Below, piece by piece: positions 11,394-21,893 of a stretch of DNA of 64,000 nucleotides; the first letter of the stretch is position 1, and every line of letters starts with the position of its first letter. Source of the DNA: Capronia americana (taxonomy: Eukaryota > Ascomycota > Eurotiomycetes > Chaetothyriales > Herpotrichiellaceae); contig JADWQD010000009.1 in the NCBI GenBank assembly GCA_016110215.1, positions 312,093-376,092 on the forward strand. The letters run 5' to 3'. A program made the position numbers and the translations under genes. The notes under the pieces are model-generated. The model saw only the letters and a program-made list of their open reading frames with translations. It was not told the DNA's origin and did no database searches.

Positions 11394-13796
11394 ATGTCCA
11401 CGACGACAATGACGACCACCGTCCTGGGCACCTCCAACGTGCGAGGAGGTCCGTCTCGCCTCACCCGCACCAACCCAGCACGAGCCTCAAAGGGACTCGG
11501 ATCGGCCAGCCTGCGCCAGAACTCGCTCGTCTCCAACAGTGGCCTCCCTCTGGCCCTCTCCTCCCACGGCGTCGCCTCACAGAGTCTGAACAACAACGAG
11601 CCTCTGGGCATGTACCCTGCCATCACTCACTTTTCCGATGCGATCGCCGCCCTGCCTCGAGAATACCGCCGGCACACTTCTTTGTTGAAGGAGGTTGACG
11701 CCAAAGCGTGGGGGCCCGAGGAAAATCTACAAATCGCCCTCGAACAGTGTCTCGCAGACAGCGCAGCTACGGCGAGAGATCTACATGGCGCAGCTCAAAG
11801 TCTGACCAGCTCGACTACGGCAGACGATTCCATAAATATCAGTGAGGCCAATAGTGTGGCGGGCGCTTCGTTCGACAATGCCTCCCTCGCATCTGCCCAC
11901 TTCTCCGATCCCGTCGTCATCCAGCGCAGACGGAAGTACCACACTCTGAGACAAGGTCTCATGGCGGTCATGGTGACGATGGACGAGAAGAACCATGTCA
12001 TCAACAACGCCAGCGAGGAGATGAGCAGGCAGATCCGGAGACTCGACCGTATCTGGCCACACATCTCCGAGGAGATCTCGGAGGAAGCAAGATTGGGCAG
12101 CCTAAAGCATTGGGCCTACACAGACATGAATCCTACCAAAAAGGTCGCACCCCCACCTACTCGCAGAGACGCTGCCGCGGCAGTCGCGCCCACCCTGCAT
12201 GAGAGCGAGGTGTCACATAGGAGTCACGATAGAAGAGAGGCTGTCAGGAGACAGCGAGCCGCCGCTCAACACGTGGAATCCGACTTGGACGACTCGAGGC
12301 CTCCTGCGCGGAAGACAACCACCAACGGCAAGAAGCGCACAGCCGAAACTGCTCCCGATCCCGCCGGTCTGGGCATCTCTGGCGCTGGCGCTGGCACAAC
12401 CACAACAAAGAGGAAGAAGCCAGAGAAGCTTGCGGTTGGAAGTGCGGCTATGGAGCGCTCCATCAGCAGCGCGCTCGGAGGCCGGCCAATGTCGAGAGAA
12501 AGCTCGCAGCAGGAGAACGCAAAGAAGAGAAAAGTTTCGACGACTGCCATGTCGGTGGCCAGGAAACGGTACGTGCTGCACGTCATTATACACGGGAATC
12601 ATACTGACCATCCGAGTAATAGAATCAATGCGGCAACTCAAGATTCGCCGAAGCTTATCTCGTCCCCACTTGCAGGGACTGCTGGAAAAGAAGCTTACAA
12701 GAGAAGCCCAGCCCTTTCCACCGTTCGCCCAGCCACAGGGCGAGGACGTCAAAATTCCACAAACACGGTCGAGAGCGTAAAAGGAGGCCGGCCGTTGTCC
12801 CTGGCATCCAACAGAAATGGTAATAGCAACAACTTTATCGCTAATAATACGGAAGTGACCAACGTCGGCCCGACATCAGGCAGGGCTGCACCTGAAGTCA
12901 AGAGCAACACGAGAGAAGCAAAGATTGACAAGGCCACTCCGGTTGTTGAGGACGAGCCAACAACCGTCAATGGCGCCAAAGCCGATCACGAATTGAAAGG
13001 TCCCCCTCCCCTGGAAAGATCGTACAGCAGGCAAGGGGCATCTAAAGTCGAGTCTCGGGATGAAGTTTCGGCAAAGGCGGTTGCGTCGCCGCGTCTGCCA
13101 GCCTTGCAGACCAGCGAGCTCAAGAGCGAGCGCTCGGCGAGGGGCAGAGCCTCGAAAACATCCACCCCCGTTGTCGGCACGTTTGCCGACGCTGAAGCCG
13201 CCGAGACCGCGTCGGCGAACGGGAGTGTAGGCGCTGCCACGAAGTCCAAGCGACCGCCGCGAAATAGGGTCAAGGATCATGGTCTTCATGATTCCCTGTC
13301 ACCAAAGGGCCTGCCGATGAAACGTCCGCACAAGAAGAGCGGCAGTCTGTCTTTCCCCTCCACAACGAGCAACGCGAGCACCACTCAACGTGTCAGAGAC
13401 GAGGCAGAGCCACGAACAAAGTCGTCGACTCCTTCCGAGCGGGACATCCTCACGACCAATAACAACTCGACGGCCGACCTCCATGCTGAATTGGCAGAGG
13501 ACGAGGAGGAAGAAAAAGACATACCAGAGGACGACGAGGAGCGGTACTGTTACTGCCAGGGCGTCAGTTACGGAGAGATGGTGGCGTGTGATCGGGATAT
13601 CTGTCCCCGGCAGTGGTTTCATCTGGATTGTATTGGCCTGAAGAGCGTGCCGAAGAGTGCCAAGTGGTATTGTAATGAGTGCAAGGAAGCTCTGGCCCAA
13701 GAGGAGAGGATGACGGTTGGGAATGGCAAGGGGAAGAATGGTAATGGTAACGGGAACGGGAACGGGAGTGGGAATGGCAATGGGAATGGGAAATAG
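11394..13796 (+). CDS. ING-family PHD-finger chromatin protein (Pho23/Yng-like)
   Basis: Nuclear histone-reader subunit of an Rpd3L-type deacetylase or NuA4-type acetyltransferase complex. Residues about 73-230 form an ING N-terminal domain (ALPREYRRHTSLLKEVDAKA, then a helix containing DEKNHVINNASEEMSRQ). A long disordered middle follows. Residues about 697-750 are a C-terminal PHD finger (CYCQGVSYGEMVACD, CPRQWFHLDC, WYCNEC) with the expected C4HC3 zinc ligands. I start at 11394; the frame is open further upstream but through the pyrimidine-rich leader. Intron 12569-12622 (54 bp, GTACGT..CTGAC..TAG) is a multiple of three with no stop, so naive ORF calls read through it. Spliced length is 782 aa. 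The C-terminus is a Gly-Asn repeat. It looks slightly more Pho23- than Yng2-like, but I would not insist. Confidence 0.88.
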   Translation: MSTTTMTTTVLGTSNVRGGPSRLTRTNPARASKGLGSASLRQNSLVSNSGLPLALSSHGVASQSLNNNEPLGMYPAITHFSDAIAALPREYRRHTSLLKEVDAKAWGPEENLQIALEQCLADSAATARDLHGAAQSLTSSTTADDSINISEANSVAGASFDNASLASAHFSDPVVIQRRRKYHTLRQGLMAVMVTMDEKNHVINNASEEMSRQIRRLDRIWPHISEEISEEARLGSLKHWAYTDMNPTKKVAPPPTRRDAAAAVAPTLHESEVSHRSHDRREAVRRQRAAAQHVESDLDDSRPPARKTTTNGKKRTAETAPDPAGLGISGAGAGTTTTKRKKPEKLAVGSAAMERSISSALGGRPMSRESSQQENAKKRKVSTTAMSVARKRYVLHVIIHGNHTDHPSNRINAATQDSPKLISSPLAGTAGKEAYKRSPALSTVRPATGRGRQNSTNTVESVKGGRPLSLASNRNGNSNNFIANNTEVTNVGPTSGRAAPEVKSNTREAKIDKATPVVEDEPTTVNGAKADHELKGPPPLERSYSRQGASKVESRDEVSAKAVASPRLPALQTSELKSERSARGRASKTSTPVVGTFADAEAAETASANGSVGAATKSKRPPRNRVKDHGLHDSLSPKGLPMKRPHKKSGSLSFPSTTSNASTTQRVRDEAEPRTKSSTPSERDILTTNNNSTADLHAELAEDEEEEKDIPEDDEERYCYCQGVSYGEMVACDRDICPRQWFHLDCIGLKSVPKSAKWYCNECKEALAQEERMTVGNGKGKNGNGNGNGNGSGNGNGNGK
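13723..13793 (+). repeat. Coding GGNAAY hexanucleotide repeat
   Basis: Imperfect tandem repeats of GGNAAY (GGGAAC, GGTAAT, GGCAAT variants) encode the Gly-Asn tail after the PHD finger. Such a tract is expected to vary in length between strains. Confidence 0.8.
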
Positions 13797-14562
13797 GTTT
13801 AACGCATCAGCAGGGCTGCATGATTTGGAAGTCGCACAGCGAGAAGCTCGAACCCTTGAGGTTACTATGGTGCCGTTCGGGCGCTTGCATACATCTAGAC
13901 ACGAGAGACGGCTGCGAGGCAAGCGACCTGCCGGGCAGCGTACGAATACAGTATCAGACGTTGTATTGCCGATGAAATTTCCTCGGTAACGACCCGGCGG
14001 TTGTTCTGGCTGGGTTAAGAGTGTGTAAGCACGGGGCTCGTCACGCAGTAACTCTGGTCGCAACCTGTAAACTCTCCCTGGAGGAATAGAGAAGGAGCCC
14101 TGGTACTAAAGAGCGCCTTACGCAGTCCTCACTGTACCAAAGAGCGTCCCGGTGCTACATATCCTAAAGGATGCGCTCGAGTCCAGTAGACGGAATTACG
14201 GAACCTATTGAACTCTGAACCTCTGCTGACCGCTACTGTATTTTCTGATGTACAGTAGGATAGCTGAAACGCTGGCTTCCACCATACAGTAGTGGGAGGC
14301 AGGCCCTCGTACGTCCTCTAAGAAGGATGGAACCAAACAACCATGGCGGGCACGCATGTACACCTAGGTGGTAAGGGTGACCACGAGGTAACAGCGACGA
14401 CATTCCTAATGCTGTAAATTACGAAAATAGCCTGTAGGGCGTAAAGGCCCTAAGTCACATTCAGAGCGTGCTACTAAGATGAATTTATCGAGTTGACGAA
14501 GGTAAGAGTACCTGGTAGAGCTGAATGTTGTTGTTTCCACTCATGAACGCCGAAAGAAGATG

Positions 14563-14582
14563 CACGTGACATAACACGTGAC
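14563..14582. promoter_or_regulatory. Paired CACGTGAC (E-box/CDEI-like) sites
   Basis: Two exact copies of CACGTGAC at 14563 and 14575, 12 bp start to start. This is the core bound by bHLH factors such as Cbf1 and Pho4. No obvious downstream gene is close, so function is uncertain. Confidence 0.4.
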
Positions 14583-14648
14583 AGTAAACGTTTTGAACCA
14601 ATCAGAATGATGCCAATACCGTTAGCGCTGAACATTTTGTCTGTAATA

Positions 14649-14671
14649 TCCTGCTACGCTACGCTCCGCAG
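14649..14671 (+). repeat. 23-bp dispersed repeat, copy 1
   Basis: Exact match to 19328-19350, containing GCTACGCTACGCTCCGCAG. Both copies are preceded by CTGTAATATCC; the second has about 10 extra bases between. Confidence 0.75.
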
Positions 14672-15344
14672 GAAGAACCTCGTCTCCCATCACCGCCCCC
14701 ATCGCCTTCCACCCCCTCTTCCAGCCTGCTTTCACCCTTTCTCTGACCTCCGTGTTCGCCCAAGCGCACCTTATCGTGCTTTACTTTGATACCACCTAGA
14801 TCCTCCCCCATGCTGCATCAGGGGCCGCCCGTCTTCGATTTCTCTCCCGGGTTCCCTTTCCCAATATCTACCTCGTTGCCAGAACTCTCCCCTACCGTTT
14901 CGGGCTCCCCTCGATTCTCTCCTTCGGCTCCTTTAAGATCCGCCTCGATCAGGCTCCCAATCCTCGAATCTTCGCGGCCTTCCTCTATCCTTTTAGAAGA
15001 GGACCCGCCTCGGCCCCCCTCATGCGCCCAATCCCCCCGTGGCACATTTAATTTCGTCCGTCGTGAAGGCTTAGCTGACCACATCCGTCATTCACGCCTC
15101 GACTGGTGCATGCATCCTTTTAGGTAGAGGTCCACCTCTTAGGCATTTCAGCCTCGTGGCTCTCTCATCCAATCTGAGTCACAGAGCCAGACTTTGTGGT
15201 TTCTAAAAACTCACGATGCTGTTTTGTTGGTCGCAACGGAGCTTTGGAGGGGGGCGATTCCTAAAACAATGCACGTATTCTACCGATCCAAGACATTGCA
15301 ATGGGTAACGGCCTTTCTTCCTCAATAAGGACTGCTCCCTTTTT

Positions 15345-17729
15345 TCATACGAGGCACCATTTCGTGGTGTCCTCTACCCACTGTCCTGAGATCGTCTGTT
15401 CCCCGTCAGGCTCTTCCAGTGTGAGCTCCTCTATCATGATGCGAATTTCTAGCACCCACTCTAGATGGACCCTGCAGACATACCGAACTCTGCGAGTCCC
15501 GTCGTCGTCGTCTTGGCCGCACGAAATCCCAAGAATGCCTTCTGACTGCTCCGCCGGACTGTCTTTGCCGACGGTGACGTATGAGAGAACCGTATAGCTC
15601 ACGTTCGGGCCCATGTCCTGTGTTTGGGGCTGGTCCTCCTCGGGTTTCAGAGTAAGTGTGCAGTAGAAGGTCGAATCCTGCCGAATCGTGAATTTTTGTC
15701 CGAGATGAGGAGAGAGTGGCCCAAGTATGATGCCCGGACAGGAGAGAAGTAGACCTCGACCATCAGATTTAATTTTTGCTGTTCGGCCGGTGTCTGTCGG
15801 GTCTGATGAGTGGGCCACAACCAAACCAGGATGGTTGAGGAACGATCTGGGTGCCCACCCAAAGCCTTCCGATCTCAGCCTGGGCAGGTTTGAGAAGATC
15901 ATCTTCAATTCGAACGTCCCCACTGACTGTAGAAGGTGTTCCATTCGCTTCTGACATGATTTTTGCTCCCATGCGTGCTTCTCATCTTTGGACATGTTTC
16001 CTTTCTTCGGGCCCGGAAGACTGAGAAGCGGAGCGGGATCCATGTCCAGCATGGTGGCCAGGCAGATGGTCTCGTCTGATAGTCTGGTGGTCGTCCGAGA
16101 GATAACACCGCCGACCAAGGGCAAAAGCAGGCTTGACGGGGGAGAATGCATCGGAGTCTTTAATCTGAGACCGAGCAGCGGCACCGCGAACAAGGCCGCG
16201 CCGAGCGTGGAATAGAAGTTCAGCTCTGGGCGGGACTTTTCATCTTCTTGTAACTCGTCCTGCAATTTCTCCAATGTCTGTGGCCCATCTTTGAATTGAA
16301 TGAAGAGATTGTGGGCCAAGATGCCCTCTTGCAAGGTCCAAAGCCGGTTCTGCCAATTGGAGAGATTCAGTCGTGTCGCCTTTTCCACGACGTCTGCGCG
16401 CCGAGGAAGCGCCCGGACCCAGGAGTCCAGGACAAGGGTCCGATCGGCAGCCTGATAGATGTCTCTCATTTTCTGAATGGCTAGCTTGCGTGCGGCGTCG
16501 TCTTTGACAGGAACGCAGAACGTGTCCATCCAGAACCCCACAGGTTTTCGAGACGGGTCGCGGTGGCCCAAGGAATTTTTGGGGCCGAACAGCATATGTG
16601 CTCTCTGCTGATCCGCGCGCTTCCTTGAATACAGACGATCTATCAACGATTGGATCCGGGAGAGTTGGCAGACGGGTAAGGCATTCTCCCTTGGGTTCCC
16701 CATCCCATCCGACCACCTATAGTAGACTGTTAGAATAGACAGGGATCGCGACCTGGGCGCGGCGCTGTGAGATTGTGACGCTTACACGTGCGAGATTGCG
16801 ACATAACAATCGGTGAGATCGGATTCCACGACCGTCATCTTGTCGTCCTTCCAACATACAAGCGGTGTCTTCCCGTTTCCCACAATTTCCAAGACTTTAT
16901 CGGAAACATTTTCTTCATGGCAGTCACTCTTGTGACATCTCTCAGCGTGCCTGACCACGTAGTTGTCTTCGTTGAGCAGATTTTTGGTGCACTCGGGATC
17001 CTGACAGTTTTGGCAGTGCTGGTGCTTTCGAGGGGAGTCTAAGAATCCGAAGTAATACCAGCCGTCGAGCTGGACCACTCCATCCTTTGTCCACTCGGCA
17101 CTGGTCCAGCCGACCTCGATCATCCTGGTTTTCACAAGTTCACTCCAGGTCCATCGATCAGATGACCAATTTTCAGAGCCACTGTTGTATATCTTCGGCA
17201 AGGCCTTCTCAAAGGTGAACCCGAGCATCGCGATCGACAGAGAGATGACCGGCCACTCGGGTACCTTCTCGCCAGAGTAGTTGATGTAGGCCTCGAAATG
17301 GGCAAAACGCCGAATCGCAAATGAGTGCACCTGAACAAGGGTCGAATATGGGGGTCTGGTATCGACGTTTGAAGCGACTATCCGACGACGCCATTCGTCC
17401 ATTATAACTGGAAGTCTTGTGGTGCTAACGAGCAGCGGGTGTTGTCCCTGCCCTGCTGCATGTCGATTTTCAACAATGAAGTCGTTGATACTCCAGCTCA
17501 CCCCTCCGGCGGTGAGAGTGTCTGCTAGGAGTCCAAAGAAGAGCCAATTTTGGAAAAAGGCAGCTATCTGGCGAGCTGGTTTTCCACCGAAATCACTGTC
17601 CTCTTGGAGCTCGTGATCGGACCAGCCCTGGTGTCTGGGATATTCTTCGAAGGTGCCAGCAAATCTTTCTTTGGGAATAAAGGGAACTTCAACGTGCTTC
17701 TTTCCCTTCGGAATGACGAGGTGATCCAT
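15345..17729 (-). CDS. HET-domain protein
   Basis: Heterokaryon-incompatibility-type protein, 771 aa. Intron 16717-16785 (GTAAGC..CTAAC..TAG) joins CYVAISHV to WSDGMGNP, rebuilding the opening of the HET domain (PF06985) at about residues 310-445. The domain includes FWMDTFCVPV, an MRDIYQAADRTLVLDSW stretch, and the closing RLWTLQEGILA. The ~300 residues before it contain several Cys/His pairs (HCQNCQDPEC and a later RCHKSDC), which might bind metal. HET domains trigger cell death after non-self fusion in known fungal systems; this protein's partner is unknown. Start ATG at 17729. Confidence 0.88.
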
Positions 17730-19366
17730 CTTCGAGGTGCACTATTGAAGAGGTTAACAATGAGCACATATCGGCTGCATGTCAAAGAGGGAGCAGGCGC
17801 CATTCAAGATCGGAGAAGAGATTCAAGGCATGGCCCAAAGTCCATCACAAGGCCATAACTTGGTGCCTGACATCCAACCACAAGTAGTAGCCTAAGAGAC
17901 GCTGTCGCAACATCGTCAAGCACCACACTGCAAGCCAAAGTGCTAGGGTCTAACACTCTAGGATTCAGCTGCATGTCTGCTGGCACGTAATGCAGCCCTC
18001 CCCTATCACGAGAGACGATGGTGGGAATCCGCACACCGTGCAGAATACAAAAAAGTGACGTGGCCAGTATGGTTTAAAATCCGGCATTCCGTAAGATCCC
18101 GCCAACTTGAGGCCACGTATTGTTGCTGTAAATTGATGGAGAGCTAGATGCTCTGTGCGCCCGAAATCCTCAAGATAGTGCCAAAGGAACGACAGTTGTA
18201 CTCGTACTGTCAAGACTCTAGCACTGGTGCATCGAGCGATTGACGTAAAGCAGATAGTAGCTATTGGGCGGCGATAACGTGAGCCTGCCTGCCAACCTCG
18301 CAAGCTAGGTGATCATCGAGAGACGTGTTTGAACGAACCCAATCAAAGCTGAAGCACCCAAGACCGTCTCCCCGTTCATGAACGAGACACGCATGATTTG
18401 ATGCCGAGTCCACCCACCCACACACCTGCAAAAGACCGAAAACTGGTGTTTAGCAGCTGCCAGAGCACCCAATAGCACATTACTCCATTCAATGGCCTAG
18501 TAGCCAAGCTCCGGAACTCAACCAGCACATGGCACGACAATCAGGTGTGGGGGGGGTTTTTGGGGCTCCAAGCAGCTCGAGAAGTGAGGGCAAGAGACTT
18601 CTAAAAGTCTCGCTTCGGAGGTTGAGGTCCCGGGTCGATCTGTACTAGATAACAGTCTCATGTTAGACTGCCCCGAGCTGCGTTTGACTAGGTTTGACCG
18701 AACACTGAGACTGCTTGCTAAACATAATGATCTGACCAAGGTTGCAAAAAAACCTCCAGCGCCATGTGAACATATCATCAATCTCTTAGTAGAGGACTCT
18801 GGCGCCTGCATCTCAAACTATCGCCGTTATGAACACCCTTGACTAGGTGGCTGTCTGCCTCAGGCGTCAACCGTAACTCCATCTTGCAGTCACCAGTACG
18901 GCCGCGGACTCACACAAGCAGCATGACTCGCTCAGGAGAATGCGTCCGAACACAAACTGGAATGCGCCTCAAATGTACACCAGCACGAAAAGACCGCCAA
19001 CTAATGCACCGCATGCCAACGCCAGTTGAGCGGGAGAAACCTTGAATCTAACCCATTTTACAGCTTCATCGGCCACTTCATCTATATGATCATCTGCTCA
19101 TGCGCCACAGAACCTGGGGGGGATGGATCGGGTCGAAGCTTGTAAGCTGGTAGGAAGACATTGATCGACTTCAAGAAGACGAAGCAGGAATTCGCAGCGA
19201 CAAGGGGTGAATGGAAGTCCGGGCGTACACATGTGTTCCGGAATTTGAGAGACAGTCATTGCGAGCAGTTGTCCGCCTGATGGGAAATTTCCCTGCAACC
19301 TGTGCTGACCTGTAATATCCTACTGTATCCTGCTACGCTACGCTCCGCAGTATCAAAGTGTCCAGT
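17730..19366. other. 1.6-kb gene-free interval
   Basis: Numerous short open frames occur, none with a recognisable domain. It probably contains the promoter of the HET gene (minus strand) and the 3' region of the DUF3176 gene. The second copy of the 23-bp repeat lies just downstream of the latter's stop. Confidence 0.5.
19328..19350 (+). repeat. 23-bp dispersed repeat, copy 2
   Basis: Identical to 14649-14671. It lies 16 bp beyond the stop codon of the minus-strand DUF3176 gene. Confidence 0.75.
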
Positions 19367-21893
19367 TCACCACCATTTCCGCCTCGGCCACCATCTGTTT
19401 TGGTCCTTCTGCACGATATCGAGTGATTGTAGCTGCCACATGTGCAGCTTTGATCTGTCCCTGGTGAGGCGAGTGGCTGTGGCCTCGGCCTCGACTTGGA
19501 ATTCACTGACGAGGTTGGAACCCGCGAACCAACCCCAACCGTCGGGCTCAGAAGGCGGCCGTGTGCCCACCACGCCATTACTTCCTTCAACGTCGCTGCT
19601 GCTGCCGCCGCCGCCGCCATCCACGTGGACGTATCGATAGAGGAGCGGCAGTAACGACGCTTTCCAGCTTGGCGCCCGCATCCTGCTGGTTTCCCACAGC
19701 GTGAGTGCGAGGATCACCACACCGAAAGAAACAATCGCCGCCGGCAGCGTGATCCATGGCCACCGCACGACCACGAATGTCTTGGTCACGGCGTTGTCGC
19801 CAGCCACAGCCACGTTGCCGTACCGCTGCACGATTTGGCTCGTCAGGGTGTTTGCGTTGTCCAGGACCGCCGTGAAGTCGGATGTAAAGTCGATGCCTTG
19901 CCACGCCTCGGTGCTGTAAGCCTCCAGGGTTCCACTGTTCGAGGTGACGGGGATAGAGCAGCTCCAGGTGTCGTTGTTTGCTTCACACTGGCCGCGGTAG
20001 CTGTGCGTGCTGTTGCCCAACAGGTAATTCGTCAAAGTCCCGATCCCCACCCCGTACGCCAGGAATGAGTCGGCGGTGAAGTTCGTTCCGTTGACTTCGG
20101 CCGACCAGCTGAGCCCACTTGCCGTGTCTGGGTCGTCTCTACTGACTCTGCCATAATGCGTGGACAAGATATTCAAGATCAAGTTGCCCTGGACCACGGC
20201 GGGGTTGTACTCTCGGACGCAGTACGTCAGTGCGCATTCCTGCGAGTGGTTCAACGCCGGCACCCCATCGTCGGTGATGGTGAACTCGGCAAACCCGATG
20301 GCTGCCACGGGTTCGTCGATGCCTGCGAAGCCTTGCCTTGTCCAGCCACTGGTGTCCAGGAGAGGGGCATCTGCACCGGCAAAATTGAGTGGCCAGACCA
20401 CCTTTTCCACGATCGAGGCATGAACCTCGAGCGCTTGCGCGCTGTCATCCAGGTCGCGGTTGTTCACAAATGCACTCAGGTTGGAGGGGACGCGCCATGT
20501 GTGGCCGAACTTTGGGACGATTTCCCACGTGAAGCCGGATTTCATCACGTCTGCACCGGCCACTTGCCCACTTCGCGCGGCGGACACCATTGCCGTCAGG
20601 TCCGAGCTGTTGGGCGACAAGTTCTTGATGGCCACTTCGTTCGTGGTGGTCCGACACTGCGAGCAGATATCGAGGGCGTAGTATGGGTCCCAGACGCAGT
20701 TGCCACTGGGACAGTCAGCCCTGAGAGGCGACGCCAGCCTCTGTGTTGTTGTTGTTGTTGACTCAGATCTCTTTCTCCTCACACGGCGCTCTGCAACCGA
20801 CACGGCGGCGGCCATACTATCCATGGGTTGGTCCTCTTGTTGCACGTTTGCGAGCATTGCCGCCGTGAACTGCGCGGCCGTTTCCGGATAGTCCATGGCC
20901 GCGTAGATATCCAGCGTCATCGACGTTGTCGAATTGATACTAATGCCGTTTGCCGGGACGGGCACAATGCGAACCTCCGTGGTCAGCAGCTGCTGGACGA
21001 AAGCGTCGAAGCCCAAGGTAGCCACGGTCAGGAATGCCGCCACGTAGGGCACTGCACTAGTGTGCGTGTGTGTGTCAATTAGGATTCAGGGGAAAGAAAA
21101 GATCCTGCGGCCAAAAGATGCCAATTGCCAATGCCAATGCCTTCGGGGACTTTAAGTACTTACCCGCCTCTGAACTTGAAGAGCATGAACGCCGACCCGA
21201 GCGGGCCCCTGCTCGCATCTTCGATGTCTTGCAAATCCATCAGGGACCGCTCCTTCTTCAGGAACCACAGCCATTTCCCTTGCGAAAGAACAGTGCCGAT
21301 ACAAAGCATGATCGCCGTTCGAGATATCGTAGCCAGAAAGGAGATGACGGCATTCAGCTATAAACAAAACAAAACGCAGGGCGTTCGTTAGCCCCCGACG
21401 GCCCATATGATAGGATAGTCCCTTGCTTGTGTGTGTGTGTGTGTGTGTGCAATGCGGGCGGATAGATAGATAGATTAGAGATAGGGCATAGGGCATGGAG
21501 ACAAACCGTGATTCCTTTCCACAATGCCGGTACAGGTTTCTGGTCGTAGCCCCAAAGCACGCCGATGATGCTGGCAATGGCGGCAAAGCTGACAGCCCCT
21601 GCGAGGAGCTCGATTGCCCACGAGTCTGATACCAATCTTGACCACCGGCTGGGTCGCTTTGGGATGGGGGTTGGGTTCTGCGACGTCTTCTTCTTCTCGA
21701 CGAGGACGACTTCAGACAATGAAGGCCGAGACTCGTTCTGCGACGTCTTCTTCTCGACGACGACTTCAGCCTGTGAAGGCCGAGACTCGTTCTCCGTAGA
21801 CGCCGGCTTGGGTCCGCTGGCGTCGTCGCCATGTTCTGACACTGGAGATACCGGGCTGGGAGGACCCGACGACGTCCCGGTTCGGCCGTCCAT
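19367..21893 (-). CDS. DUF3176-family membrane protein
   Basis: Filamentous-fungal integral membrane protein of unknown function, 756 aa in three exons (introns 21358-21506 and 21057-21163). The N-terminus is Ser/Lys-rich with two tandem ~20-residue copies beginning NESRPS. A first membrane helix follows (AVSFAAIASIIGVLWGYDQK), then LNAVISFLATISRTAIM and PLGSAFMLFKFRGG in exon 2, a typical DUF3176 core. A large Cys-containing, N-glycosylation-rich outer region (CPSGNCVWDPYYALDICSQC) follows, with a final helix (AAIVSFGVVILALTLWETSRM). I use the ATG at 21893 because the longer open frame begins at a TTG. Both introns contain GT/AC microsatellite sequence. Confidence 0.87.
21428..21475. repeat. 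(GT)n and (GATA)n microsatellites inside an intron
   Basis: About eleven TG units (21428-21449) followed closely by GATA repeats (about 21461-21475), all inside intron 1 of the DUF3176 gene. Confidence 0.85.

Larger units (their letters stand above)
13797..15344. other. 1.5-kb gene-free interval with CT-rich block
   Basis: No gene can be supported. The interval holds several TACTGTA/TACAGTA motifs (about 14235-14295), a paired CACGTGAC site, a 23-bp repeat shared with 19328-19350, and a pyrimidine-rich block (about 14680-14790). A Pro/Ser-rich open frame from an ATG at 14810 to about 15127 (about 105 codons) has no domain and no homologue that I recognise. Confidence 0.5.
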
